Source: Bacteroidales bacterium (GTDB lineage: Bacteria > Bacteroidota > Bacteroidia > Bacteroidales > VadinHA17). From it: a DNA stretch of 64,000 nt. Shown here piece after piece: positions 9,949-18,025 of this stretch. Below the pieces are notes generated by a model that had not been told where the DNA came from, ran no database searches, and saw nothing but the letters and a program-made list of their open reading frames with translations. The first letter of the stretch is position 1. Each line of letters starts with the position of its first letter. A program made the translations under genes and the position numbers. Location: assembly GCA_003142255.1 (NCBI GenBank), contig PLLO01000001.1, forward strand, positions 26,728 to 90,727, given 5' to 3'.

Positions 9949-10020
9949 CTTTCATTTTCCCCCAGGGGGGAAAGGGAAAATCAGTTCCTGCCCCCTTGGG
10001 GGAAGGCTGGGCAGGGGGTT
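9949..10020. repeat. G/C-run intergenic repeat with nested palindromes
   Basis: This stretch stands out from its A/T-rich surroundings by runs of C and G and contains nested inverted repeats: TTTCCCCC-a-gGGGGGAAA around 9964 and CCCCCTTGGGGG around 9996. A related C-run/G-run hairpin lies at 51721-51797, so this looks like one member of a dispersed intergenic repeat. No open frame in it is convincing. It sits between the fucosidase start and the mscL terminator. Confidence 0.6.
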
Positions 10021-10062
10021 TGTTGATCAGAAGTAACCATTCATTAATAATGTAATACTTCA

Positions 10063-10092
10063 TAAAAAAGGGACTTGCGGTAACATGTCCCT
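10063..10092 (-). terminator. intrinsic terminator after mscL
   Basis: Read on the minus strand, AGGGAC (10092-10087) and GTCCCT (10074-10069) form a six-base stem with a 12-base loop, directly followed by TTTTT. It lies 20 bases after the mscL stop, the expected place and orientation for a Rho-independent terminator. Confidence 0.7.
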
Positions 10093-10112
10093 GTAATGGT
10101 TTTAATGATATT

Positions 10113-10511
10113 CTATTTCTTAAGCAGATCGCGTATCTCTGTAAGAAGAGTCTCTTCTTTTGTAGGTGCAGGAGGAGCTTCAGGGGCTTCCTCTTCCTTC
10201 TTTTTAGCTGCGTTAATAGCTTTAATGACCATGAATACAGCAAAAGCAACAATTAAAAAATCAAAAGTGACCTGTAGAAAATTTCCATAATTCCAGGTAA
10301 CAGCAGGATGTACATCAGTTGCTGCCTTCATTACTAGTTTTAAGTCTGTGAAATTGACACCACCGATAATTAGTCCTAAAGGTGGCATGATGATGTCGCT
10401 TACAACTGATGATATGATCTTGCCGAAAGCTGCACCGATTATTATACCGACAGCCATATCGACAACATTGCCTTTCATTGCGAAGGCTTTGAATTCATCA
10501 ACTAGTTTCAT
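10113..10511 (-). CDS. mscL: large-conductance mechanosensitive channel MscL
   Basis: A 132-residue protein with the MscL signature: [20 protein letters not shown] at the start (amphipathic N-helix and first part of TM1), [16 protein letters not shown], then [12 protein letters not shown] after the pore helix, a periplasmic loop, TM2 ([23 protein letters not shown]) and a charged cytoplasmic tail rich in Glu/Lys/Pro. It forms a homopentameric inner-membrane valve that opens under strong membrane tension and releases solutes during osmotic downshock. Length is typical. It lies 24 bases after the DUF3078 gene on the same strand, and is followed by an intrinsic terminator. Confidence 0.97.
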   Translation of the reverse strand: MKLVDEFKAFAMKGNVVDMAVGIIIGAAFGKIISSVVSDIIMPPLGLIIGGVNFTDLKLVMKAATDVHPAVTWNYGNFLQVTFDFLIVAFAVFMVIKAINAAKKKEEEAPEAPPAPTKEETLLTEIRDLLKK

Positions 10512-10535
10512 AATGTAAGGTTTTGGTTATATAGG

Positions 10536-11501
10536 TTAAAATTTATATGATAATCCGACTCCTAATATTTCCTTGAACTGAATTTTTGAGCCGACAGATT
10601 CGCCGGCAACTATTTTGCCGTCACCATTTTTATCAAACGGCACTTTGATTTTGTCATCATAAATAAGGTCAGTATTGAAACTGGCGGAAATAAATTTGTT
10701 GATTTTCATTGCAATCAGGGTTTCCCAGTTCACAACGATATTCTGGGGATTTTTCAGATAGTTGGAGAACAGGTCTATCTTGGTAGTAAAAGAGACGTTT
10801 TTCATGAATTCACTTTTGAAATCGCTCTTAGAATATATTACTCTTATATATGCGCCAAATTCGCTCAATGACTTTTCTCCTGGTTTTACCCCGAATGCGC
10901 CTGAATCAGAAAGTGCTTTATCGGTGACGTAAGTAAATTTTACTGTCGCCGGTGCTATGAATGCACTGAAATAAGCATTTGGTTTATAATCCATTCCAAG
11001 GGCGAGTAAAAGGTACGCCGGAGAAAACAGATTTGAAATTTTTGCCTTTGTAGAATCATTGATATAATTATAGCCAGGGGCCATCTGGGTCTTAAAGTTC
11101 AGAAGGGCAGCATAATAAACATTTTTAAAGGCCTCTCGTCCGTATTTTGATAAAAAGTCAAATTTATCATCAGTTTTCCTGAAGGGAGTATTCTTCCCTT
11201 GTTTTAAAAGACCATAACCAATGTCCAATGAATTATCCCAGCGGGATTTGCCTTTTTTAAGATTGGCAAAAACGCTGAAGATCCCGTTTACAGCAACAGA
11301 ATTCTGTCCCCCTGCAGCCCAGTTGGTCAGGGATGTCTGTGCCAGGTTGACAGCAAAAATTCCGCCTTTTTTCCAACCCTGGGTGGTGTCGGATGTTACT
11401 GTCCGTAAGTTTTTTTCGCCTTCTATTACCTGGCCTGACAACATGATGCCGGACATTGCAGATACAAGGATTATGGTAATGAATTTTCTTTTCATGATCA
11501 T
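10536..11501 (-). CDS. DUF3078 outer-membrane beta-barrel-like protein
   Basis: A 321-residue exported protein with a signal peptide (MKRKFITIILVSAMSGIMLSGQV) and the features of the Bacteroidetes DUF3078 family: GWKKGGIFAVNLAQTSLTNWAAGGQNSVAVNG near the start, then alternating amphipathic strands with aromatic belts, ending in an aromatic-terminated strand GVGLSYKF as in outer-membrane barrels. Its molecular role is not established. Two Met codons (positions 1 and 3) are possible starts; the second leaves a cleaner signal peptide. It precedes mscL by 24 bases and may be cotranscribed with it. Confidence 0.85.
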   Translation of the reverse strand: MIMKRKFITIILVSAMSGIMLSGQVIEGEKNLRTVTSDTTQGWKKGGIFAVNLAQTSLTNWAAGGQNSVAVNGIFSVFANLKKGKSRWDNSLDIGYGLLKQGKNTPFRKTDDKFDFLSKYGREAFKNVYYAALLNFKTQMAPGYNYINDSTKAKISNLFSPAYLLLALGMDYKPNAYFSAFIAPATVKFTYVTDKALSDSGAFGVKPGEKSLSEFGAYIRVIYSKSDFKSEFMKNVSFTTKIDLFSNYLKNPQNIVVNWETLIAMKINKFISASFNTDLIYDDKIKVPFDKNGDGKIVAGESVGSKIQFKEILGVGLSYKF

Positions 11502-11589
11502 TGATATTTTGTTTTATACATCTTATTAAAACCAATGCAGCCACGCATTGCATGGCTGAATTAGTATTAAAAGCAGTAAGTAAAGATTT

Positions 11590-11925
11590 TTATTTCTTTA
11601 TATCTTTAATTTCGGCTTTTGCTGCATTTCTTTTTACCGAATCAACGCCATTATCGCGGCCGTTTTCGCTTTTATAATTCTGGCTTACGCCGATTATCTG
11701 GCTGTTGGCAGCGGTAACGGCAAAGCGGAACATCTTATTTGGAGTCTTTGTTTTGGTGACTTTTTTAGGATCTTTTGCATTTTTCTTAACGGATTCAATT
11801 CCGTTGACACAAGAAGCCCTTGTTGTGTAGCCTTCACTGCTAAGGATAGTCTGTCCGTTATCAGCTTTCAGGCGAAAACGGAATTCATTTTTCTTTCCAC
11901 TCTGGTAAACTTCAAACTTTGCCAT
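11590..11925 (-). CDS. DUF1508 (YegP-like) tandem-repeat protein
   Basis: A 111-residue protein made of two DUF1508 units in tandem. The first runs from FEVYQSGKKNEFRFRLKADNGQ through LSSEGYTTRASCVNGIESVKKNA, and the second from MFRFAVTAANSQIIGVSQNY through NGRDNGVDSVKRNA. This two-unit arrangement and length match E. coli YegP. The function is not known; the family is small, basic and cytoplasmic. A TATCTTTG promoter-like box lies about 63 bases upstream of the ATG. Confidence 0.9.
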   Translation of the reverse strand: MAKFEVYQSGKKNEFRFRLKADNGQTILSSEGYTTRASCVNGIESVKKNAKDPKKVTKTKTPNKMFRFAVTAANSQIIGVSQNYKSENGRDNGVDSVKRNAAKAEIKDIKK

Positions 11926-11987
11926 CTTTTTAAAATTAGGTTTATAAATCGAAATATCAATTTCTGATAAGCACCGGTTTATTTACT

Positions 11988-11995
11988 CAAAGATA
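11988..11995 (-). promoter_or_regulatory. minus-7 box TATCTTTG for the DUF1508 gene
   Basis: Minus-strand TATCTTTG matches TAnnTTTG exactly and lies about 63 bases upstream of the DUF1508 ATG at 11925. The minus-33 region is not clear, so this is a single-element prediction. Confidence 0.4.
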
Positions 11996-12161
11996 GGAAA
12001 CATTTCCCCACATATTTTTTTGTTAGTTTATATTTATTCCGGAATACATTTTAGAAATCTTATGCCTGGAATTTTTACTTTAAAGGGGAATAATCAATTA
12101 GTTACAATGCTGAAAAAATATTTATATTACATGGTTCAGCAGTTGCAAATAATCAAATAAA

Positions 12162-12189
12162 TTGCACCACGCATAATTGTTTAATTTTG
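12162..12189 (+). promoter_or_regulatory. Bacteroidetes-type promoter (TTG-N17-TAATTTTG)
   Basis: TTG at 12162-12164 and TAATTTTG at 12182-12189 are separated by 17 bases, a good match to the Bacteroidetes minus-33/minus-7 arrangement. The ATG of the HerA-like remnant is at 12207, which leaves a leader of about a dozen bases. The promoter therefore appears intact although its gene is gutted. Confidence 0.55.
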
Positions 12190-12206
12190 TTTAGAATATT
12201 CATATT

Positions 12207-12419
12207 ATGGGCAGGAAAGCAGCATTTACAGCACTGATCAATGGCGGATATGCCTGCAGTGGAGACAGCATAATATTAAGAAGCGCTATTTTTGACGGGG
12301 AACCCGTAAGCGGCACTCAGGTAAAAATCGCGCTGAAGACCATGAGCCCTGTTGTAAAGGTTCTTACCAGTGCAACATTCCTGCGCGGCGTCATGGGGAT
12401 ACTGAAAAAAGTTATTTGA
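12207..12419 (+). pseudogene. internally deleted HerA-like helicase (DUF853/YjgR) remnant
   Basis: A 70-residue frame. Its first 46 residues (GYACSGDSIILRSAIFDGEP, then VKIALKTM) look like the beginning of DUF853/YjgR HerA-like ATPases, where the LKTM equivalent is normally followed at once by NRHGLIAGATGTGKTKT with the Walker A motif. Here LKTM is followed directly by SPVVKVLTSATFLRGVMGILKK, which looks like the extreme C-terminus of Bacteroidetes members of that family. The ATPase core of several hundred residues is missing, in frame. It could be an old deletion, a joined pseudogene, an assembly collapse, or a small protein of its own. The family match is from memory, not from a search. Confidence 0.55.
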
Positions 12420-12423
12420 TACT

Positions 12424-12846
12424 CTAGCGCCTTAACTTAATACTATCCACAAGATATGGAGAGTCTCCCCTAAAGAAGATTGCCCCTTTTTTTTGCTTGT
12501 AATGAATAATTATGTTTTCGCCCTGGAGAGTGTCAAATTCTCTTATGAGGTTCTTATTGGTAACAGTAAAGAGAAATTTTTCCGATGCCAGTGTAACATC
12601 CCTGGTCGATGAAACACTGCTGAGGACCATTTCGCCTTCATAGGTTTTGACGAAAACTCCCTTATGTGAAAACTTCTGCAGCAGACCTGCTCTGTAACCT
12701 TCGCTGTAAGTAAAGAAATATTTGAAGTAAACAAAGACAGCCAGGAAAACCAGCAAAAGTGTAAGGACCCATCTGAAAAATTTCCTGATTTTTTTTAATA
12801 CACCGCCATGGGCTTCAGGATTTTTAGGATTCTCTATTGTACTCAT
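12424..12846 (-). CDS. conserved membrane-anchored protein of unknown function
   Basis: A 140-residue protein with a short cytoplasmic start, one transmembrane segment (RWVLTLLLVFLAVFVYFKYFF, about 26-46) and a C-terminal domain outside the membrane containing YSEGYRAGLLQKFSHKGVFVKTYEGEM and GDSPYLVDSIKLRR. I know similar one-TM proteins from many Bacteroidetes; they have no assigned function and are sometimes mislabelled as 6-phosphogluconate dehydrogenase. It is convergent with the HerA-like remnant, with only four bases between the two stops. Confidence 0.7.
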   Translation of the reverse strand: MSTIENPKNPEAHGGVLKKIRKFFRWVLTLLLVFLAVFVYFKYFFTYSEGYRAGLLQKFSHKGVFVKTYEGEMVLSSVSSTRDVTLASEKFLFTVTNKNLIREFDTLQGENIIIHYKQKKGAIFFRGDSPYLVDSIKLRR

Positions 12847-13004
12847 TTTAGTTCATTATTAATAGTTCGGCAAAGATACTAAGAGCCTTAATGAAAATGA
12901 AATTATAAAATCTGAAGCTTGTTATTTTCAGACTACTTTTTGCTTGTCTACCCCTCTCGCATTCTCGCCCTCTTCCCCTCCTTATTTAGCCTCCGACATC
13001 TTTA

Positions 13005-14528
13005 TCACTTATATGAAGTCGTGAACTTTCTGCCGTCTTCTTTGCAAATCTTCTTCATAAGCTTTCTGCCGGACATGACGCCTGTAGGCAATCCACCACC
13101 GGGTTCGACCCACTGACCGCACATATAAAAATCATTCAGTCCGGGCAATGTCTGAGACATTGGCTTCATCATTACATTTGCATTCATGGGTGTAATAAGC
13201 CATCCTTCGAAGCTCCCTTTCCAGTTTCCGGTATATCGTTCAAAGGTCATCGGTGTGGCTATATTTATCATTTCAACCAGTGATGAGATCCCCGGAAATC
13301 TCTGTTCAAGAAGTTCCTGGATTTGCTTGCCGACCTCCTCTTTCTTCCTGTTGTATGCATCTTTATCTTCGGAAAGTTTCTTCCAGTAGGTATAATCAGA
13401 TGGCAGCATTACTGTCATCACTGTCTTTCCGACGGGAGCAAGCGATTTGTCCTGGTTATAAATATGGACAGATAATCTATTTATTGTGGCATCTGCAACC
13501 ACAGTTGGCTTTTCAAGCTGATATGAGAAACCGGAAACGGTTTCCGGTTCATCATCGAAAGACCGGTTAACGCCAAAACCCGCGAAGATAAGAGATGGGA
13601 ACGTGGCCCATTTTTCATAAGGCTCGTGTGTCCTGGCATCGGCATATTTATCATCGAGCATTTTATAAATTGTGTTGTACCCGTCTGCTGCGGAGACAAC
13701 TCTTGAAGCATGGAATTCTGATCCGTCACTTAGCCTTATCCCTGTCGCCTTGTAATTTTCTGTAAGGATCTTCTCAACTTTTTTATCATAATTAATAACA
13801 CCTCCCAGCGCAGTATATCTTGCTTCAAGGGCTCTCGACATTGGCATTGATCCCCCTAAAGGATAACCGGCGTTTTTCTTATGCAGATAGGCAAAAGTAA
13901 AGAGCATGAACAGCATCGAAAAATCAGGGAGCCACAACTCGTTAATGGCATCTTTAAGCATCGGGTCACTTAACCGGGCAGTGAATTCCTGGGGAGTTGT
14001 TTTCCCCCATTTCTTAAATTGTTTCCCATTTGTAATGAAGGTATACATAACCCGGATTGAATTGCCGATCTTCTTCAGAAAGGGAGTATCAGAAGAAGGC
14101 TGATCGAAATTGAGCGCAAACCTGATCCCATTTGTAAATTCCAGTATCGGTTCCCTATCCTTTGGAGATAAATCAAGAAGTTCCTTTTCAAGCCGGTCGA
14201 CGTCAGAATAAAAAATTATCTTTCTTCCTTCGGGACCTTCATACCTCATATATTCGTCAGAATATACAAACTCTCTGCCCTGTACAATTCCTACCTCTTT
14301 CCAGTAATCATTCATGGCGCTTCCGGGTGCTGAACCCACCAGCCAGTGTATGCAGCCATCAATAATGAAACCATTTCGTTTCCATGAGGTACAAAGCCCT
14401 CCGGGTTTGTTATGCATTTCGAAGATCTGCGTCTTGTAACCATTCATCTGTGCATAAATGCCGGCCGAAAGACCTGCGAATCCTGCTCCGATTATGATAA
14501 TTGAATTATCTCTTCCGTTTGCTTCCAT
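13005..14528 (-). CDS. CrtI-family FAD-dependent oxidoreductase
   Basis: A 507-residue flavoprotein with an N-terminal GAGFAGLSAGIYAQMNGY dinucleotide motif, IFEMHNKPGGLCTSW, and a C-terminal FAD-contact segment GLNDFYMCGQWVEPGGGLPTGVMSGR. This is the carotenoid isomerase/phytoene desaturase/retinol saturase group. The middle domain contains a long hydrophobic patch (FSMLFMLFTFAYLHK), suggesting membrane association and a lipid-like substrate. No other carotenoid gene lies nearby, so the substrate is open; many Bacteroidetes have such enzymes of unknown role. The fragment at 1-227 belongs to the same superfamily. It is separated from the flavodoxin gene by about 92 bases. Confidence 0.85.
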   Translation of the reverse strand: MEANGRDNSIIIIGAGFAGLSAGIYAQMNGYKTQIFEMHNKPGGLCTSWKRNGFIIDGCIHWLVGSAPGSAMNDYWKEVGIVQGREFVYSDEYMRYEGPEGRKIIFYSDVDRLEKELLDLSPKDREPILEFTNGIRFALNFDQPSSDTPFLKKIGNSIRVMYTFITNGKQFKKWGKTTPQEFTARLSDPMLKDAINELWLPDFSMLFMLFTFAYLHKKNAGYPLGGSMPMSRALEARYTALGGVINYDKKVEKILTENYKATGIRLSDGSEFHASRVVSAADGYNTIYKMLDDKYADARTHEPYEKWATFPSLIFAGFGVNRSFDDEPETVSGFSYQLEKPTVVADATINRLSVHIYNQDKSLAPVGKTVMTVMLPSDYTYWKKLSEDKDAYNRKKEEVGKQIQELLEQRFPGISSLVEMINIATPMTFERYTGNWKGSFEGWLITPMNANVMMKPMSQTLPGLNDFYMCGQWVEPGGGLPTGVMSGRKLMKKICKEDGRKFTTSYK

Positions 14529-14620
14529 AATTCCAGTTTTGGTTTAAACAACAAATTTACATCACATTGCCGTGAGTGAAAACTAAAAAAGGTGAACAGA
14601 CACCGGTTCCCGGTCACCGG

Positions 14621-15148
14621 TTAACGCTTACCGGCCAAATATGATTTCAATTCCTCTGCCCAGCTTCTTATTTCATTCCAGTTACGATGATCACCCTCTT
14701 TCCAGACACCTGTCCAGACACTTATGCGGAATTTTATTTTCCCGCCCAGAGATTCCAGCTGGCTTATATCAAGCTTTCCTGCAAAGATTCCCTCCTTAAC
14801 CGGTCTGGCAATTTTCCTTACTGGGGACATCCACTCTGAAACTCCCTGCCTGTATTTTTCGGCATTCGGCATTGCCATGGTCATGCAAACCTGGAAGGCA
14901 GCAAAAGGCTTCTTTGAGATCGACTCCCTGTTTGATTCGAGGAACTCCATTGCTTCGGGGAGCCATTTTGCTGCCCTGATTGCACTCCCGGCTATCACCG
15001 TATCGTATTGCTCAAGGTTTTTAACATCCTTCATTGGGAGCACATCAACATCTGTCCCGTTTTCGGAAAGAGTCTTTCCTATTGCATCAGCTACACCAGC
15101 AGTCGTCCCGGTACGCGAAGCATAGGTTACAAGGATTTTTTTATTCAT
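14621..15148 (-). CDS. flavodoxin-domain protein (HemG-like)
   Basis: A 175-residue protein with a flavodoxin fold: the phosphate-binding loop TYASRTGTTAGVADAIG (9-25), then DTVIAGSAIRAAKWLPEAMEFL, the second FMN loop region, and AAFQVCMTMA. It resembles Flavodoxin_5/HemG-type proteins, of which some members oxidise protoporphyrinogen IX; it could also be a general redox carrier. Its start overlaps the end of the upstream gene by eight bases, so it is probably cotranscribed and coupled with that exported protein. No haem biosynthesis gene is nearby to favour the HemG role. Confidence 0.82.
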   Translation of the reverse strand: MNKKILVTYASRTGTTAGVADAIGKTLSENGTDVDVLPMKDVKNLEQYDTVIAGSAIRAAKWLPEAMEFLESNRESISKKPFAAFQVCMTMAMPNAEKYRQGVSEWMSPVRKIARPVKEGIFAGKLDISQLESLGGKIKFRISVWTGVWKEGDHRNWNEIRSWAEELKSYLAGKR

Positions 15149-15872
15149 GGTCAGGTTTTATCTTGTTTTGATTATACCAGAATAGGGCTACGTCGGAATA
15201 AGGGTAGTTTTCTGTTTTGAAAAGCTTTGTATTGAAGAATTTTTTCTCTTCCATCTTCATGATATCCTCTTTGCTTTTCCAGAATCCAGAATTGTAGGCC
15301 GTTGCCAGGAATTTTATTCTTGATTCTTCGTCCATCTGATCGGGGGCAAAGCGGTCTCTGCAAATTGCGAAAAAGGCAATTAAGTAATTCAGCTCAGTCT
15401 GCGGATTTTCCAGGTCAATTATTATTGCAGCACGGTAGTCATAGTCATATTTATAATATGATCTTCTTTTGAAAAGAAGCTTTGCTTTTTTACCCATTAC
15501 TTCAGGTGCCTGGCTGCGGATCTTTTCCGCAAAGGAGGGTTTTATCTGAAAAACGCCTACTGAGAAGTCGGCATAATCATCTCCGAGGTTCCTGTAAAGA
15601 GTTTTCAGCAGCGTGATCTCCATCTTGTCGCGTATGGCTGAATAGCGGACAAGCTCCGGGAAGATTACCGCTACTGCTTCCCGGTAAGAGGTATTATATT
15701 TCTCAAGAGATGGCTTTAACCAGGAATTGTTCTCTTCGAGGAATGTGACAGCCTTCTGCCAGTCGCTGCCAAAGATTTCACTATAGTTCAATGGCTGGGC
15801 AGAACATAGCCTCAGCAAAAATGTAGATATGACAAGAATAAGAAGATTTCTTGCTATTCTGGTTTCAGTCAC
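15141..15872 (-). CDS. exported protein, possibly lysozyme-like
   Basis: A 243-residue protein with an N-terminal signal-like segment (NLLILVISTFLLRLCSAQP). The mature part contains VAVIFPELVRYSAIRDKMEI and, about 35 residues later, DFSVGVFQIKPSFAEKIR. This pairing of a Glu in a helix with a later G-x-x-Q-I strand recalls lytic transglycosylase or lysozyme-like folds (E...GxFQI), and the C-terminal LATAYNSGFWKS recalls their late AYNxG motif. That reading is inference; no family was recognised with certainty. It overlaps the flavodoxin gene by eight bases. Confidence 0.6.
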   Translation of the reverse strand: MTETRIARNLLILVISTFLLRLCSAQPLNYSEIFGSDWQKAVTFLEENNSWLKPSLEKYNTSYREAVAVIFPELVRYSAIRDKMEITLLKTLYRNLGDDYADFSVGVFQIKPSFAEKIRSQAPEVMGKKAKLLFKRRSYYKYDYDYRAAIIIDLENPQTELNYLIAFFAICRDRFAPDQMDEESRIKFLATAYNSGFWKSKEDIMKMEEKKFFNTKLFKTENYPYSDVALFWYNQNKIKPDHE

Positions 15873-15900
15873 TATAATCCCGGATTAATGGTAATCTTGA

Positions 15901-16941
15901 TTACCAGGGAATCTTGCACTGCATCATCGCATTTTTCTTTGGCGAATAATACATATATGCCAGGTAAACCTGTGAGCCGGTTTTCATCAGATGAGGATTA
16001 AATAAGTCGGTGTAGGTTGTACCGTCGCTTATAGTCATTGAGCCATAATTGTAAATAGCATATTTTGTATTTGCAGTGTTGATGAATATGTCAGTTGGCA
16101 AGGCATCCGATTGTTTCAATGTAATAAGAGTCTTTCCTGTAAGGTCATTTACCCTGGTTAAAGAGATCTCAACTATATCGTCATATTTCGCATTAGCGTT
16201 AATAACTCCGTTCATGGCAGAGGTTAAACCCGTCAATGCACCCGGAACGTTTGATACAATCTTTGGAGAAATCCCTGAAGCGCCTCCGTTCTGCATTATT
16301 TTTTGCTGCATCTGCTGGCTATACTGCATGGCGAGGTCCATTTTTTCCTGGTCTGTCTTTGCATTCTTTATTGCCGCATCCATTTTTTTACCTTCAGCTT
16401 CAGTCATGATGACGTTATCGACCACCTGTGCAGCAAATTTATCTTTCGATTTAGTTATATAAAACGAATATATGGTTCCATAAGGCCCATACTGCTTTTC
16501 GCCGAAATTTATCAGGTACTTTTCGCCCGATTTGCTGATATAGCCTTTATATCTTTTCATTAAAGACTCACTGGGGTCTTTATCGTTATTGTTCTCCTCA
16601 GAAACAGCCAGTCGGGGATCGCCATCTGATAAAGGGCCTGTGGTTATACCGTCTTTAACAATGTAATACTTCGTGGATAATTTATCATACATCAAAAGTG
16701 CACCGTCTTCCATAGTGCTGATCTCAGCTTCCTTATAATCGATTTGCAGCTTGCCTCCGAGGCCAACAATCTGTTCTGCATCGCTGCATGCACATGCCGG
16801 TTCAGGATCGGTATTGCTTTTTTTAGTGCCCAGGAGTTCATCCTTCATAGAGTTTGTAACCTTTTTAAGTAACCCTTGTGCATTAATAGAAGCAGAGCCT
16901 ATCAGGCATAGTATGAGCACTATGAATATTGACTTTTTCAT
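15901..16941 (-). CDS. exported protein of unknown function
   Basis: A 346-residue protein with a clear signal peptide (KSIFIVLILCLIGSASINAQ). The mature protein has a CACSD segment near 49-54, a region rich in Asp/Lys/Ser, and a middle helix rich in Gln/Met (MQYSQQMQQKIMQNG). Strand-rich segments such as YKGYISKSGEKYLINFGEKQYGPYG look like repeats of a KWG/WG-like beta unit but are not regular. I do not recognise the family. It stands alone on the minus strand between two other uncharacterised genes. Confidence 0.65.
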   Translation of the reverse strand: MKKSIFIVLILCLIGSASINAQGLLKKVTNSMKDELLGTKKSNTDPEPACACSDAEQIVGLGGKLQIDYKEAEISTMEDGALLMYDKLSTKYYIVKDGITTGPLSDGDPRLAVSEENNNDKDPSESLMKRYKGYISKSGEKYLINFGEKQYGPYGTIYSFYITKSKDKFAAQVVDNVIMTEAEGKKMDAAIKNAKTDQEKMDLAMQYSQQMQQKIMQNGGASGISPKIVSNVPGALTGLTSAMNGVINANAKYDDIVEISLTRVNDLTGKTLITLKQSDALPTDIFINTANTKYAIYNYGSMTISDGTTYTDLFNPHLMKTGSQVYLAYMYYSPKKNAMMQCKIPW

Positions 16942-17009
16942 TCTATTGTGGTTTAGTATTATAAAAGTATGTAATTTTTCCTAAAGGGCATCATCAGAAT
17001 CTATTCCGG

Positions 17010-17717
17010 TCAACTTGCCGCCCGTTTTTTAAGAATATTGAGATTCTGCGTGAAAATATCTGAGTCATAAAGAGGGTTATATTCCTGGTTAACCGTGATT
17101 TCGCCGGTCTGGTGATTAATGAATCCTTTAACAAACCTGTTTGAGAGCTGATAAATAATATCGCCATTCTCATTCCTGGAGGGTAGCATGACAGTAAGTA
17201 CATTTTCAACAGCAAGACCCTTCAGCCCGTTTTTCTCGAGCTCTCCGGAATAGTGACGGAATATCTTTTCCGAAATGCATATTATTACTATATAATCACC
17301 AAATGATTTTCTTCCGTTATGTTTAATGAGAAGATCAAGCCTGTCGTGCGTGACCGGAAGGGCTGTTTTATAGAATGAGTCAGCAAACCGGAATCCCTCC
17401 CTGATTATATTCCTTGCATCGGCTTCCTCTTTTGTATAGTGGATATAAATCTTCGAATTTTTCTCGTCTTCAAGAAGAAATCCCATTGGCTTTTCTTCGA
17501 ATAGCTTGTCGGTAAAAAAGGAACTGTAATGGCTTACTTTTTTTATTTCGGAAAGAAAGCGCATCATCTCCCCGGGACTCCAGCTCTGCTCTATACCTGA
17601 AAGACGCCTGACTGTTGATTCAATGAACAGATTCTTTTTTGCAATCCGGATATTAAGAAAAATGATATATCCGAGCAGCAATATGATTGCAATGATTAAA
17701 AGTATCTCTAATGTCAT
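17010..17717 (-). CDS. membrane-anchored protein of unknown function
   Basis: A 235-residue protein with an N-terminal transmembrane anchor (LEILLIIAIILLLGYIIFLNI, 3-23) followed by a soluble domain. The domain holds YIHYTKEEADARNIIREGFRF and, later, SFGDYIVIICISEKIF. The H-Y-T ... I-I-x-E-G-F pattern is seen in ADP-ribosyltransferase-like and Tpt1/KptA folds, where His-Thr and a later Gly lie at the NAD site, but the similarity is slight and no catalytic set can be defined. I do not recognise the family. It is the first gene of its strand here, divergent from proB. Confidence 0.6.
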   Translation of the reverse strand: MTLEILLIIAIILLLGYIIFLNIRIAKKNLFIESTVRRLSGIEQSWSPGEMMRFLSEIKKVSHYSSFFTDKLFEEKPMGFLLEDEKNSKIYIHYTKEEADARNIIREGFRFADSFYKTALPVTHDRLDLLIKHNGRKSFGDYIVIICISEKIFRHYSGELEKNGLKGLAVENVLTVMLPSRNENGDIIYQLSNRFVKGFINHQTGEITVNQEYNPLYDSDIFTQNLNILKKRAAS

Positions 17718-18025
17718 TTCATTTCAGATTATCAGCATTAAATAATGGTATCATCAAACAAGACAACCAACGAAAGAAGAACTTCTTCAACCTCTTTTTC
17801 CGGCAGAGAGGAATGCAAGTTACAAAAATTACAAGAACCAAAAGCTGTTCTGCAATCAATAACTAAAATTCATATTAATAAGAAGATGCCATTATCATGA
17901 AGCCTGGATTAATTCAAGTCTCATCTTTATAAAATAATGTAATAATATTAAATAACTTAAATTTATTCATAAAAACATGTATTTTTGCAACAAATTATTT
18001 AAAGAACGGCTAAATAAGTAACAAG
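17718..18025. other. 308-base divergent intergenic region
   Basis: No gene is visible. It separates the minus-strand membrane protein from the proB operon. It contains a short inverted repeat CCTCT...AGAGG near 17790-17812 and a minus-7 box for proB at 17980. No riboswitch-like or attenuator-like structure was recognised in front of the proline genes. Confidence 0.5.
17980..17987 (+). promoter_or_regulatory. minus-7 box TATTTTTG for the proB operon
   Basis: TATTTTTG matches TAnnTTTG and lies 38 bases before the TTG start of proB, giving a leader of about 30 bases. The minus-33 position is A/T-rich without a clear TTTG, so the promoter may be weak or depend on an activator; this is inference. 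Confidence 0.45.

Noticed and set aside
9935..10252. 105-codon minus-strand frame across the repeat and the mscL end
   Set aside because: It is a frame-shifted reading of mscL and of the G/C-run repeat; mscL itself is clear in another frame.
12424..12846. 6-phosphogluconate dehydrogenase, a label I have seen for similar short proteins
   Set aside because: 140 residues with one membrane helix and no Rossmann motif cannot be that enzyme.
17718..18025. Riboswitch or attenuator in front of the proline operon
   Set aside because: The promoter box lies only about 38 bases before the start, leaving no room for a structured leader, and no known fold was recognised.
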